Shown one piece after another: positions 1 through 9,855 of a stretch of 43,364 bases of DNA. The DNA comes from Krasilnikovozyma curviuscula (lineage: Eukaryota; Basidiomycota; Tremellomycetes; Cystofilobasidiales; Mrakiaceae), in the NCBI GenBank assembly GCA_014825775.1, contig MVAQ01000184.1, positions 1 to 43,364 of the forward strand, given 5' to 3'. Made by a program: the position numbers and the translations under genes. Under the pieces are notes generated by a model that had not been told where the DNA came from, did no database searches, and saw nothing but the letters and a program-made list of their open reading frames with translations. Every line of letters begins with the position of its first letter. Within the stretch, counting starts at the first letter, position 1.

Positions 1-382
1 CACCTCCTCCTTACCACCAGATCCCTCCATGCCACTCCCGCGCGGTGGCTCCAAAACGCTCTCGCGCAACCTCTCCCAACCGTCCGGCGGCGAAGACATG
101 AAGCCAAAGAAACGGCTTCCGTCAGGACGTGGCGGATCTAAAGTCCCCTTAACACCCACCGAACCACCGAACCAGGAGATTCTAGAGCACGAAATGTATC
201 AGCAGGGTGGGCCGTACAACCCGGGTAATGCACAGATGCACCACCCGCAACAGCAGCAGATGACGCAGCAGGGTGGACCGAGCCATCTCGACCCGTCACT
301 CGCGCAGAACGGGGGCTACTACCCGCCATACAACACGGGCTACCAGAATATGCCGAGCCATGGTGGATATGCTGGGTACTAG
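1..382 (+). CDS. 3' end of a Gln/Gly-rich protein (partial)
   Basis: This is the C-terminal end of a gene that begins outside the window. The frame ending at the TAG at 380-382 is open from base 2 and gives about 126 residues. They are disordered and of low complexity: two RGGSK-type basic segments near the left edge, a Pro/Thr stretch, a QQQQ run, and a Gly/Tyr/Asn/Pro-rich tail ending GGYAGY. No catalytic or folded domain is visible, so no function is assigned. Tails of this kind are common in fungal transcription and RNA-binding factors, but that is composition only. A second frame is open to about base 107 (PPPYHQIPP), so a splice junction in the first 100 bases is possible and the N-terminal part of this reading is less certain than its C-terminus. 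Confidence 0.6.
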   Translation, partial: TSSLPPDPSMPLPRGGSKTLSRNLSQPSGGEDMKPKKRLPSGRGGSKVPLTPTEPPNQEILEHEMYQQGGPYNPGNAQMHHPQQQQMTQQGGPSHLDPSLAQNGGYYPPYNTGYQNMPSHGGYAGY

Positions 383-1107
383 GAAAGGTGCGAATTTGTT
401 TGAAGTTGAGGAATGGTGTGTTTGGCGTTCTCTGCCCCTCATGTGCACGTCAGTTTAGATGCTGATGGATTTATTTTTCTCTCTCTTTCTGCTATTCTTT
501 AGGTAACCTTTTTGCATTCCACATCAACATCAGGCTCTAGATGAGAGCCTCATATACCCTCTTCGTTTTGCTTTTCTTGGGGGTTACAAAAGCCCCCTTC
601 TTCCCATGTCATCTTTTCGTTTCGTTATTCTCTTTCCATCGTAAGTTTCGTGGATGGTCCAATTTCTTTTCATTCCCCTTTATCATCAGCCTCCCTCTAA
701 ACTCTATCCTTATATCTGTGATACAACATACTCGCGCCTATCTGTCTGCCTGTCTGTAGTGTAGGTAAAAACTTCTTGATAGATGTACCTTGTTGATATA
801 CCCTCATATCTAGACTTTCGAATTCAAAAGAGCAAGTCATTCGAAGCGCAGAGCATTGATTCTGTCACGATCAAGCCGCCCTTTGTGTCAAAACTACAAC
901 ACCAGTTAAATAGGTATGTATATCGGTATGCATGTACATAGGTTATAAACGAATGACTAAGTGGAGAAAAGGAACCAAGATGTCGGAGTGTACAGTGATA
1001 TGAATGAACAAGAGGGTTAAAACGACGCTAAAATTGATAAGTACTGAAAGAAGTACATGCGATAAAAACACTCGGTGGCAGAGGGGGGAAGCAATGGAAG
1101 TTCAAAG
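383..1107. other. intergenic, convergent 3' flanks
   Basis: This 725-base stretch lies between the stop of the left-edge gene (+) and the stop of the membrane-protein gene (-). It is T-rich on the plus strand in its first half. I see only short chance reading frames and assign it to the two 3' untranslated regions. Confidence 0.5.
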
Positions 1108-3585
1108 TTAATTGAGGTCGTCCTTCTTGTTTAACTTTATTTTACTTCCATTCTCGTAACTGTTGTTATCTTCTTCGAAGTCGGAGTAAGGGCCGGCAGT
1201 GTCGTTTGATGTATCGTCATGGTGGTGGACCACGTAAGGCGAGATGATGGTTTCAGGGCTGTTTTGGAGGGTGGAGAGTCCCTCAGCATGTGAGGAGGAA
1301 GGTGACAAGTCTGGAGTAACGGCATGGGTATGAGTGACTTCAGTATTGACGTGAACCTGTTGGGATAAGGGTTGAAGGATGGAAGGGTCAGTGATCCAAA
1401 TGAAGCGATACTTCGACGTAAATGTGAGACTCGCCTGAATACTGGTAGTTCCGGCCAAATCCCTCATCGCAACTGCATCACCTGTCTTGATTCCAAGAGC
1501 AGACTTCAAGCTACCCACCCAACCTGACTTCTCCCCGGCAGTGGCACGGACTTTGGCTCTCTCCTTTGCTTGTCTCTCCATGAACTCGACCGTCTCCCTC
1601 GCACTTGTCTGCTTAGGGCCTCGCGCACCTCCTACGCTCTCAGCGATAACCAATGCTTTTTGAAGACCTTGTCTGGGAGCAGTGCTTTTAGCTGGATAGG
1701 TGATTTTTGGAGCTCTTCCGCCGATAGCAAACTCTTCGTCGATATCGCCATCACGACCGCCCTTATGAGGCTCAGGATCGGGAAACCAGTTGTATTCGTT
1801 TCTAGAAGAGAAATGTTTACTGGAATTACTGAATGCCTGTGGTGATCTGATGTTGTTGGACGATTGGGGACCACGGGCTGCGGCGATTTCAGTTGGGCCG
1901 TCGGTTGAAGTTGTACTCTGAGTAACAAAGAAGAGAATGACAGCGTTGGCTGTGACATCGCTTCCACATGATCCTGTTTGAAGAAAGTTCTGGTTCAGCA
2001 GTGCTCAAATAGCCTCATAAGAGAGAAGATCTTACCTAAACAGACCCATCCAAGCTGTTTTCCCTTCATCAAACTGAGAACCAAGATATTGATAGTGGAA
2101 GTGGTGAGAGCCGCCAAGGCAGAAATCATGGTACGAGTTGCAACGCTCTTGAGCCTGGGATTGGCAACTAAGTCAAAAGGCAGTTCAGAGACCAGGGTTG
2201 GAGGGTGTAGAACAAGATAAGATTTAAGAGCCACTAATTACATTTGCTTTTGAAGATAGGGACTACGAAGAGTGATGTGAGCTAAAGGAAAGGGACAGAG
2301 GGACCAGTTAGCTTATGGTAAAGGCTATATTGAAACGACTGTCACTCACGAACACATTGAGGAACAAATCGTATCCTAGCAGTGAATAGGAACTGCGAAG
2401 TCGCAAGAATGACAGCAGTCAATAGCAGTCAGCTTTGACCTTCATCCCCAAAGCACAGCTTACGAAAACTCTTTCAATCCAATGTAGCAAGCTCTTCTTG
2501 TATCAATGAAGGCGATTCGACCTGTCGAACAAGGAAGGTGATGTAGTCGTTAATTGAAAGTTTCAAAGGTGCTTCATGAGAGGGACTCACCAATAATCAT
2601 GGTGATTACAATTGCTAAGAACATAAAATCAGAATGACAACGAGGGATAATCTTCAACGAAGGAAGACGGCACTACTCACCCAAGTACGGGCTCATTACA
2701 ACCAAACAGATCCGGTACAGCTTCGATTGGAATCGAGATTGGTTGGTTCCTGAGATGATGTGAACCTAAATATTGGAGGAAAAAGACGTCACTGTATTCT
2801 ATCAGTAGGACTTCAATGGAAGTTTGAAAAAGAAGCGACGCCGAACCGCGACGTACCTTCTCAACTAAGAATCTGGTAATGGAAGGGGTTGAAGGTCAGT
2901 GTTTTTCAAGGAAAGCAGTCTCGTCATTGAAAGGCATACAAGTAGATGAAGACTTTAGACATGGCATAGAAAACGATGCAGGAGAAGATTCTGAAGTCGA
3001 GAAAATGAGATTTGATGGGAAAGCTAGTTTCAGTAGTGAACTCGCCGAGAGATGAACAGTAAGGGACACACCCAAGGGAGCAGCTGGTTTCATTTCTCGA
3101 CATACCAATTCCAAGGACAAGGATTCCAGCGGAGTAGACGAAGAGCCATCTATTGGAGGGTCGGCACGTGCGATGAAACGAGGGACCGGAGAGGTATGAG
3201 GAAATGCCAAATGTTAAAGTTAGCAGCGCCGCTATTGATGTTGATACAGAGAAACTCACGAAGAAACGAAGACGGCGATACAAATAAGCTTGGGCCAGGA
3301 ATAGTTAGCCCAAGAGCTTGGAGAGATGGGGTTGAGTCCAATCGTTCTTCGAGACACCAAAAACGATAAGATTGCCACGGCTGATCGAACGAAGCAAAGA
3401 TTAGTTGAGACTGTGATTTCTGCACCAAGACTGCACGACAACAAGAAAGTACACCCACCAGTAAAGAAGATGAAACAAGACAGAACCTGCAAGCCCGATC
3501 TTGGGTAAATCGAGGTTGATAACGCTAATGGGTCGTCGGTGTACTGACCACCTCCAACATAAGTAGCGGGTGTTGAATTGCTCAT
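1108..3585 (-). CDS. polytopic (about 7 TM) membrane protein, 12 exons
   Basis: Splicing by frame and GT-AG signals gives ATG 3583-3585, stop 1108-1110 and a 546-residue protein. Exons: 3585-3459, 3380-3260, 3149-3072, 2990-2940, 2872-2857, 2765-2681, 2614-2591, 2521-2464, 2392-2350, 2281-2242, 2167-2036, 1973-1108; lengths sum to exactly 547 codons. The first about 290 residues hold roughly seven hydrophobic segments, with landmarks NPISPSSWANYSW, CSLGIFSCIVFYAMSKVFIYL, FLVEKVHIISGT, LKSVATRTMISALAALTTST and GWVCLGSCGSDVTANAV. About 250 residues of Ser/Asp-rich, presumably cytosolic tail follow. It looks like a basidiomycete family of uncharacterised 7-TM proteins that I know only by pattern (a K-x-x-I-Y-L-F-L-V-E core). 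No ligand or enzyme motif is visible. The reading needs two very short exons (16 and 24 nt), so RNA evidence matters. Confidence 0.8.
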
Positions 3586-5905
3586 TATAATTTCTGCTGT
3601 TGTAATTAAGGAGTGCAAGGGTGGTGGAAGCTGGTAGCGGAGCAAATTCCAGTGGTTTAATCGTTGGTTGCTCTAAAATCTCAATTCAGTTGCGGTTTTC
3701 GAGTCGTGATTGGACCTATTCCTTACCTGAACTGGAGAGATCTACCGGAATTCTGCTCTCGGCTGCGAAGGGTATAGAAATAGTGGGTGGTGGTAGTTGG
3801 ATTGTGATATAAAAATGTCGGCGTGCGATTGAGAACTTCACCAGCCCCTGGAAGTCACAATTCCTTGGAAAGTTCTTCTCGACCAGCGATCGCAGTAAGG
3901 TTCGAACTTAAATCGATGCGCAGGTCCCCCTGCTAATTAACCCTGTTTGAGCACATTAAAGAAAATAAAGAAGGTATCAGGACGTGTCAGTGGAGGGAAT
4001 GTTCTCAATCGCATGTGATTTTCGCGCGCGACTGATTCTCAGTGAAACGCGACTTGCATGAGGCCCTGAAGGCTATACATTCCTACATAGCAGGTAACAG
4101 CGCAAGAAAGTCAGCATGTATTTGGAAATGGAAGTGAGATGGAGAGAAGGTAGGTGTGGGTCGTGAGTCATCTCCCTCGTTCTCCGTCAAAGCCAAATTG
4201 GAGACGCGCGTTTTTGGGAAGACTAGCAACTCACAGCTCAGCTTACCTACAGGAAAAACGAGCAGCTCATACCCATGTGGTAAACTGAAGCTGATGCTGG
4301 GTCTCAGCAACGGAGTTTGAGAGAGAAGAAGACGTGATGCTATGGTTCAAGCAAATCATGGCGACGAACCAGTACAAGCTCTCATGTCAGACTTTCCACT
4401 AAAGTAACAGAATTGAACAAGTTAAGTGATGACAAAAGACGTTTCCGAGTTAAGGGAAAAGGACTGACAGGAGTGACCGAGACATAGCTCATCACCACAC
4501 TATTCGACGCGCCACCTCGAGATGGAGGACACGAATAGGAAGGTAATCTGACAAAGGTTCAGAGCGCATGCTCTGTAGTGCCAGAATAGAATTCACTTGG
4601 TCATGGTCAGTTTTTAGGACACACCTCCAAGAATGATCACGTCCTCCTCAGGCTATATAGGCGTACCGCAAAGCGGCCCTGTTTACCGCCACCATCTTCT
4701 TTCGCTGAAGCTCACGGCTGTTCGAACTCTCATTCGAAGAACATGTTATGCTGTAGTAGTATCAAAACCTTACACCCTACCACTCTCTTACAGCCGAGGA
4801 AGAAATGGACACAGCGGAAATAAAATGTGTGCAATAGAACTTTATTTCGGATTTCTGGAAGGTCTTAAGTCTTAAAAAACTCCACATTTGTGCGAGGAGG
4901 AAAGAAAACAGGGTGAGACTCTTTTTGATTCAGGCTGATGGCGAGTAGATGAATATTAATAGTATGAAGCAGAACAGGTCGCAGATCAGAGAAAAGTCGG
5001 CTATGTGTGCACTGGTGAAAGTAGCCGACACGCGAAACAAGGTTATTGGTGAGAGCCAGAGCTGCGACTTTGACAGGACAGCTTTACCCTCGAATTCACT
5101 AGCTCGACAGTAAGTTTCTCTCAGCATATTCGATAAAGTCGATACATAAGCACCCAAAAACGTTGATGTGCAACATCCGCTGCAGACAGTCTACAGCGGT
5201 ATCTACATGCGACACCTCAAAAGGTTGCACGCGTAAAGCCATGATGAGGCTTCTGGAAACTCTCCTCAGAAATTCCTACAGAGTAGGCGATGGGACTAAA
5301 GAAAGTGTTAAGGGCAGTTTCACAGCAGGGAAGGCGCACAAGTTCTACAGGACGCAAATCGCATTATCTGACGTCAACGCAGCGGCTTTTCATTTGTGGC
5401 CCTGTCGGATAGGCTCGCTGATCATTCTCATCACTTCAAAAGACACCGTAACGACCTTGCACTGTTTTTCAATGTCGGTTCCATGTACCCTGTTTCATAA
5501 TATGCTTGCGATGTCCAAGCAAGAGTAGATGAAGCTCAAGCTTCAATTTTTGTTGTTGCGTCGGGGTATCTGTTATCTTATCAGAAGACACTGTAAGTCA
5601 CGTTGGCGCACCATCCATTTTCTGCGCTAGTCTCTTTTTCAGTTATAGTTCCACGACATCCGAGTCATGTTGTATCATGGACCTCGGTCCCTGATGGGGG
5701 CTTCCTGTGTGCTTCGTCTCTGAAGCTGCAGAGAGTTTGAGAAAGAGACAGTTTCATTGTAGCCAACGGAAGGTGCTTCAAAATATACAGGGGCAAAGTA
5801 AGAAGAAGAACACAGCGCTTCTCCGCCTACCCTGACACCAATGACTTTCAGGAGGTCTGATCAAGATCTGCACACTGAAAATCCTCATTTCAAATCTACA
5901 CATGT
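3586..5905. other. long gene-free region upstream of peptide A
   Basis: About 2.3 kb between the start of the membrane-protein gene and the TATA box of peptide A. Reading frames here (for example 5163-5528 + and 4083-4310 -) have unconvincing composition and no splice continuity. I see no tRNA B-box in a credible context. Two overlapping GATA-type cores on the minus strand (TTATCTTATC) lie near 5573-5582. This is unusually long for a region where most gene gaps are 150-700 bases, so a large regulatory region or an unrecognised noncoding RNA is possible. Confidence 0.4.
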
Positions 5906-5911
5906 TGCGTG

Positions 5912-5920
5912 TATATATAA
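5912..5920 (+). promoter_or_regulatory. TATA box of peptide A gene
   Basis: The sequence TATATATAA lies 123 bases before the peptide A ATG. A TATA box at almost the same distance precedes peptide B. A shared ten-base block (TTCGACCACA at 5961-5970; TTTGACCACA at 24839-24848) follows each TATA box by 30-40 bases and may mark the start-site region. This is positional inference; no start site was measured. Confidence 0.55.
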
Positions 5921-6042
5921 GGCGACAGATGGCAAGAACGACGACTTCTTATTCTTTCCCTTCGACCACACTTTGCCAGAACTTCACAGATCGCAATTCG
6001 AGAATCACAGCACTAAAATCAGGTCTACACCATTATTTAAGC

Positions 6043-6442
6043 ATGCGTTCGTCAATTGTAGCCATCGCTGCCGCCTTCGTCTCCTCGAGCGTGGTGCTCG
6101 CGGCCCCTGTTCCTGAAGCTGCTCCCAGTGGCGCTTCAACGTGAGCATGCAGAACGTGTTCTATCTCATTCACATTCGTTGGAGGGCTAATCCGATCTGC
6201 TCCTTTTCAGTGACAACTGGGGCAACGGTCCCGGATCGTTCAACCCTTGGCCAGGAGAGAGGGAAGCTGAGGCTGAGGCCGCTCCCGGTGGCGCTTCAAC
6301 GTGAGCATGCAGAACGTGTTCTATCTCATTCACATTCGTTGGAGGGCTAATCCGATCTGCTCCTTTCAGTGACAACTGGGGTAACGGTCCTGGATCGTTC
6401 AACCCTTGGCCAGGAAAGAGAGATGTCGACGGTGTGAACTAA
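6043..6442 (+). CDS. secreted repeat-peptide precursor A (Qsp1-like)
   Basis: Three exons, 6043-6140, 6211-6300 and 6370-6442, give 86 residues. Residues 1-20 form a signal peptide (basic start, Ala/Val-rich core, likely cut before APVPEAAP). Two copies of DNWGNGPGSFNPWPG follow. Copy 1 is followed by Glu-Arg and an EAEAEA spacer like those trimmed by Ste13-type dipeptidyl aminopeptidase in yeast alpha-factor. Copy 2 is followed by Lys-Arg, a kexin site, and a short acidic tail. There is no C-terminal CAAX box, so this is not a basidiomycete lipopeptide mating pheromone. Peptide B at 24920 is a clear paralogue. The repeats share the Asn-aromatic-Gly start, central Pro-Gly and Pro-Trp end of the C. 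neoformans quorum peptide Qsp1 (comparison from memory). The mature peptide ends are not known. An OPT transporter lies about 9.4 kb downstream. Confidence 0.85.
6121..6416 (+). repeat. tandem exon-intron duplication within peptide A
   Basis: Bases 6121-6257 recur at 6281-6416: the end of one exon (GCTCCC...TTCAAC), a whole intron, and the exon coding the DNWGNGPG peptide. Copies differ by about four substitutions and one deleted T in the intron's pyrimidine tract (70 versus 69 nt). The intron copies (6141-6210, 6301-6369) are otherwise identical, so the duplication is recent or kept similar by gene conversion. Confidence 0.95.
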
Positions 6443-6471
6443 GTCGACGCAAAAGATCTCCATCCGCCGAA

Positions 6472-6499
6472 GCCTTTATCTTGCTTTCAAGATAAAGGC
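6472..6499 (+). terminator. perfect 12-bp stem-loop in the peptide A 3' region
   Basis: GCCTTTATCTTG, loop CTTT, CAAGATAAAGGC: a perfect 12-bp inverted repeat with a 4-base loop that starts 30 bases after the peptide A stop codon. It lies between two converging genes (the TPR gene on the minus strand ends at 6625). It could be an mRNA 3' UTR hairpin, a bidirectional transcription-end element or a chance palindrome; the terminator label is only the nearest available type. Confidence 0.5.
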
Positions 6500-6624
6500 G
6501 ACGCCTAAAATTTCGTATTGCTAGGATACATTGCCAAAGCGCTGTAAAACCCGCTCAGATGTTACCTGTAGTATGACAATCTCGTTGTGAATATAAATAA
6601 CTTTCTTCTCAAAATGAAGATCTG

Positions 6625-9561
6625 CTAAACTACCTGACCAACATGTTCTAAATCTGGTAAGACGGTTGCTCCTAACCATGCCAGCAGAACTTCGACTCTA
6701 GGGCCACTCAAAGGGATATTGATGCTGCTGAAGCCAGCCCTTTTGCCATCCCGCTTAGCCACAGCTTCCTTCTCTGCTTGCTTCTCATTCCTATCCCTCA
6801 GCTTCTGACCAGCTCGCGCGATCAGCGACCTTGCAGCATCCAGTGATTCTAGCAAATTGATTCGTGTTTCACCGTTGGACGATAAGGCTTTCGTTGTGTT
6901 CGTGGTGACAGCAACTGAGCTGGCAACGCTTGAAGGAGTATCACGACCAGATGAAGCTTGAGCAGAAGCATTGGAAGAGGGACCTGCTGCTGATGACGGC
7001 AAGGAGTCGGACGAGGATATGTCACCGATGGAAAGTTTGGCCACTGATGGAATGGGTGTGGGCATAATCATCCCGACATCTTTACCGTTAGGCGGAAGAA
7101 TAGCACCAAATCTCCAGCCTAAGTATAGGCGCTCAAAGATTTCGACAAACTCCGCTTGAGCCATGGATCTCGCCGGTAAGAAGATGGGATACCCTTCCAA
7201 TCCCTCAACGAGGTGAGAGATGCGGATGTGTGCTGAAAGAACTGAGGGAAAATCGCCGAGAAGGAGGTAGTTCAAAAGCATGGAGTAGTGTGCTTCAACT
7301 AAGAGTGGGTGGTAGGTGGTGAAGGTTTGGGTTGTTGGCTTTACTTCGTGAATGGTGCCGTCGACGGATGTTGCGGTTGGACGTGATGAGAATGGACGCG
7401 AGGGATCACTTCTAATCTCATCCAGCACACTTTGATCCAAGAAAGCAGCCTGGCTCTCCATCTGGTCGAAGTGAGCCAGGAACCGCTCGTGGTCCCTGAT
7501 ACTCTTCCGAGCCAGAGTATGTATCTGGTCTCGCCACTTCTCCGTTCCGAACAGCGCGGCATATGCTCTCGCTTTCGTGCTATCCTTTTTTCCTAATGGG
7601 CCATCGGGGTTTCCCACCTCAACACCTCCGTACTTACCACCTGCAATGTTGACCAGCCGCAGCTCAATCCCATCTCCTGGCAGAGACCGCTTTACTCCTT
7701 CCATCTTGATAGCAGCCTCTTCAATTAGCCAGACTGCATGCTGGAGATAACTGCTACCACGAAGGAACAAGCACTGAGGTTCAATGGGCAGAGGGGCTTC
7801 TGGGGCGACACTTGGGTGGACTGGTGCTTGAGTTTTCTTGTCGGAGTTTATTAAACGAAGCTCCATTCCCCCTTCAGAGCTGGAGTCGACGGTGATATTT
7901 TCGCCATGGAAAGATCCTTTGGCCTTCTTCTTGGATTGCAGGCGGGCTTCTTCCTTCAAATGAGCTTGGCGACCCTTTCGAGCACTTCGAGCTTCAGTTA
8001 TAGCATGGGTGAAGTCACGGGCACCAGCGGCATAATCGTCCTTGAAGATTTTTACAACACCTCTGGTCCGGTAGAACTCTAACCGATGAGGGTTCGCCAT
8101 GATAAGGGCGTCCAGAACGTCCGTGGTGGTGTTTTCAGCTACCATTCTGTTGGAATTGCTAATGGCAGCATTGTTAACAAGAGCAACAGACCTGAAGCAA
8201 GATGCAAAGATAGAAGGACGGAATGTACCTAGAAGGAATCTTCTCGTGAAAGAAGTGGACGTAAAGTGCATCTGGATTCGTGGGATCTAGCCCGTAAAAA
8301 AGTAATCTCAAGGCACTTGAGCGAAAAATAAAAAAAGTTACGAAGAAAAAAACGCTCACCGTTCTTCAACACCTTCTCAGCAAGGTCATCCAATGCGCTA
8401 GCTCCCTGCATCACCATCACGCTGGCAGCAATTTCATCCCATTTATAGGCTTCCGCGAGACGCTGACACGCAAGAGCACGCAGCCTGTGCGTTCTGATGG
8501 CAGACATGGACGGCTCTCTTCCATTTTTTGAAGGAGGCATTTCAGTTTGAGAGGTTGATCCGGATATGAGAGAGAGGGAAAAGGCCGTAAGGCCAGAGGC
8601 TGCACGCACGGCTAGATCGGAAGCTAAGGGGATAGACAAGATTCAGTAACTGTTTATCCAAATTTCATCTCAGCAATATAACAAACCTTCGTCAACAAGT
8701 CGACGGATATTCAGTACGCTCCTGAAGACGCCAGGGTCTATCGGCGGCGGTGGGGGGCCCTTTTCTCGTTCTTTTTCCTTCTCTTTTTCTTTTAATCCCG
8801 GGCCACCGAGAAGTTTCATTTCACGAGCAGCAGCAATTGTACCAGACGAAGGGGAGGTAGAAGAACGGTACGACGACGATGGCGACGTCGACAATGTGAC
8901 TGGATCCAGGTTGAGTGTGAGAAGAGAGTCAAGTAGTTCAAGGGGAAGTTGGAGCCATGGTCCCTAGTATCACGTATAATGACCATCAGAATTAAAATGT
9001 TAGACAGAACATAGGGGATGGGACTCACATGGTAAGCAGAGACTAGGTCGGGTCGAAGTTTGTAAAATTGACACCAAGTTCATTTCAGCTCACGATATAA
9101 CAACTAGTCAGAACGTCACTAACTGTGTCTCCAGTGTTTGTTTCTAGAGATACAAAGCACACCACTCTTGTTCTTGCTGTTAGCAATTGCATTCTTTGTC
9201 TTCTCCTGAGAGGTCGAAGCAGCTACGGCCAAAGCAGCTGCAGCCTTGTCTTCTGCAGTGGGTTTCTTCTTCTTGTATTTCTTCTTTTTCTTCTTCTTCT
9301 TAGAGGTTGGTCTGCGCATAGTTCCACCAAAGGAGGGCTGTTAGTCAACTGTCGCTCAGACCAGTAAAATTGACCCGAAAGCCAGCAAACTTTGGGAGAT
9401 AGAACTCACTCTGTAGGCAGAGCAGCATCTTCATCATCTTCTTCATCATCTTCAGCATCAATTTCTACATTCTGCTCTAGTGCTTCATCCGCAGGAGGCG
9501 GTATCGTGCGATGCAAAGCCCCCGCTGCTACGGCAGATTTGTGTCCATAATCGGACATCAT
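6625..9561 (-). CDS. TPR-like protein with poly-Lys N-terminal region
   Basis: My splicing gives ATG 9559-9561, exons 9561-9410, 9311-9163, 9042-9029, 8963-8687, 8623-8360, 8286-8229 and 8191-6625, and 826 residues. The N-terminus has an acidic run (DDEEDDEDAA) followed by a lysine-rich tract (about residues 52-66). Next comes GPWLQLPLELLDSLL. The middle has helical repeats that read like TPRs: HRLRALACQRLAEAYKWDEI, DPTNPDALYVHFFHEKIP and PHRLEFYRTRGVVKIFKDDY. The C-terminal half is partly Ser-rich and ends in LPDLEHVGQVV. No enzyme motif is seen; TPR arrays usually bind partner proteins, so a scaffold role is inference. The 14-nt exon is my least certain junction. The gene is divergent from the Sec7-domain gene (294-base gap between the two ATGs). 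Confidence 0.75.
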
Positions 9562-9855
9562 AGTTGACTGGAACCTTTAAACTATAAGTTTGGTCCAGAT
9601 GAAGCCAGTAGACAGAATAAGTGTCGGTTCTATTTAGTCCATCTTTTTTGTACGCCAGGCTCTTGAACCAAAACAAAAATTGTGCGGTAGAAAACTCGCG
9701 AGGCCTTCCGAGTAATGGGTTGCAGCAAGCCTTGACCTCACCTGCCAAGGAACTCCCAAGGCTCCTCATTTCTGTTCAAGGAAGTCATTTCGAAAGGGCT
9801 CATATTGTTTCATCTATTTTGGACTGAACAGACGAGATCTCACTTGTTTGGAACC

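Noticed and set aside
1632..1967. 111-codon minus-strand frame overlapping the membrane-protein tail
   Set aside because: The frame joined by the upstream acceptor gives SCGSDVTANAV and continues through the C-terminal tail; this other frame is a shadow.
3895..3915. GGTTCGA-type tRNA B-box candidates (also near 4731, 19831, 23932)
   Set aside because: None has the full B-box pattern with an A-box and cloverleaf at the right distance.
5163..5528. 121-codon open frame (+) in the region before peptide A
   Set aside because: Its composition looks random, with no domain, signal peptide or splice partner; it is probably chance in a 2.3-kb noncoding stretch.
6043..6442. Peptide A as a lipid-modified mating pheromone
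   Set aside because: Basidiomycete pheromone precursors end in a CAAX box and lack a signal peptide; this one has a signal peptide and ends GVN.
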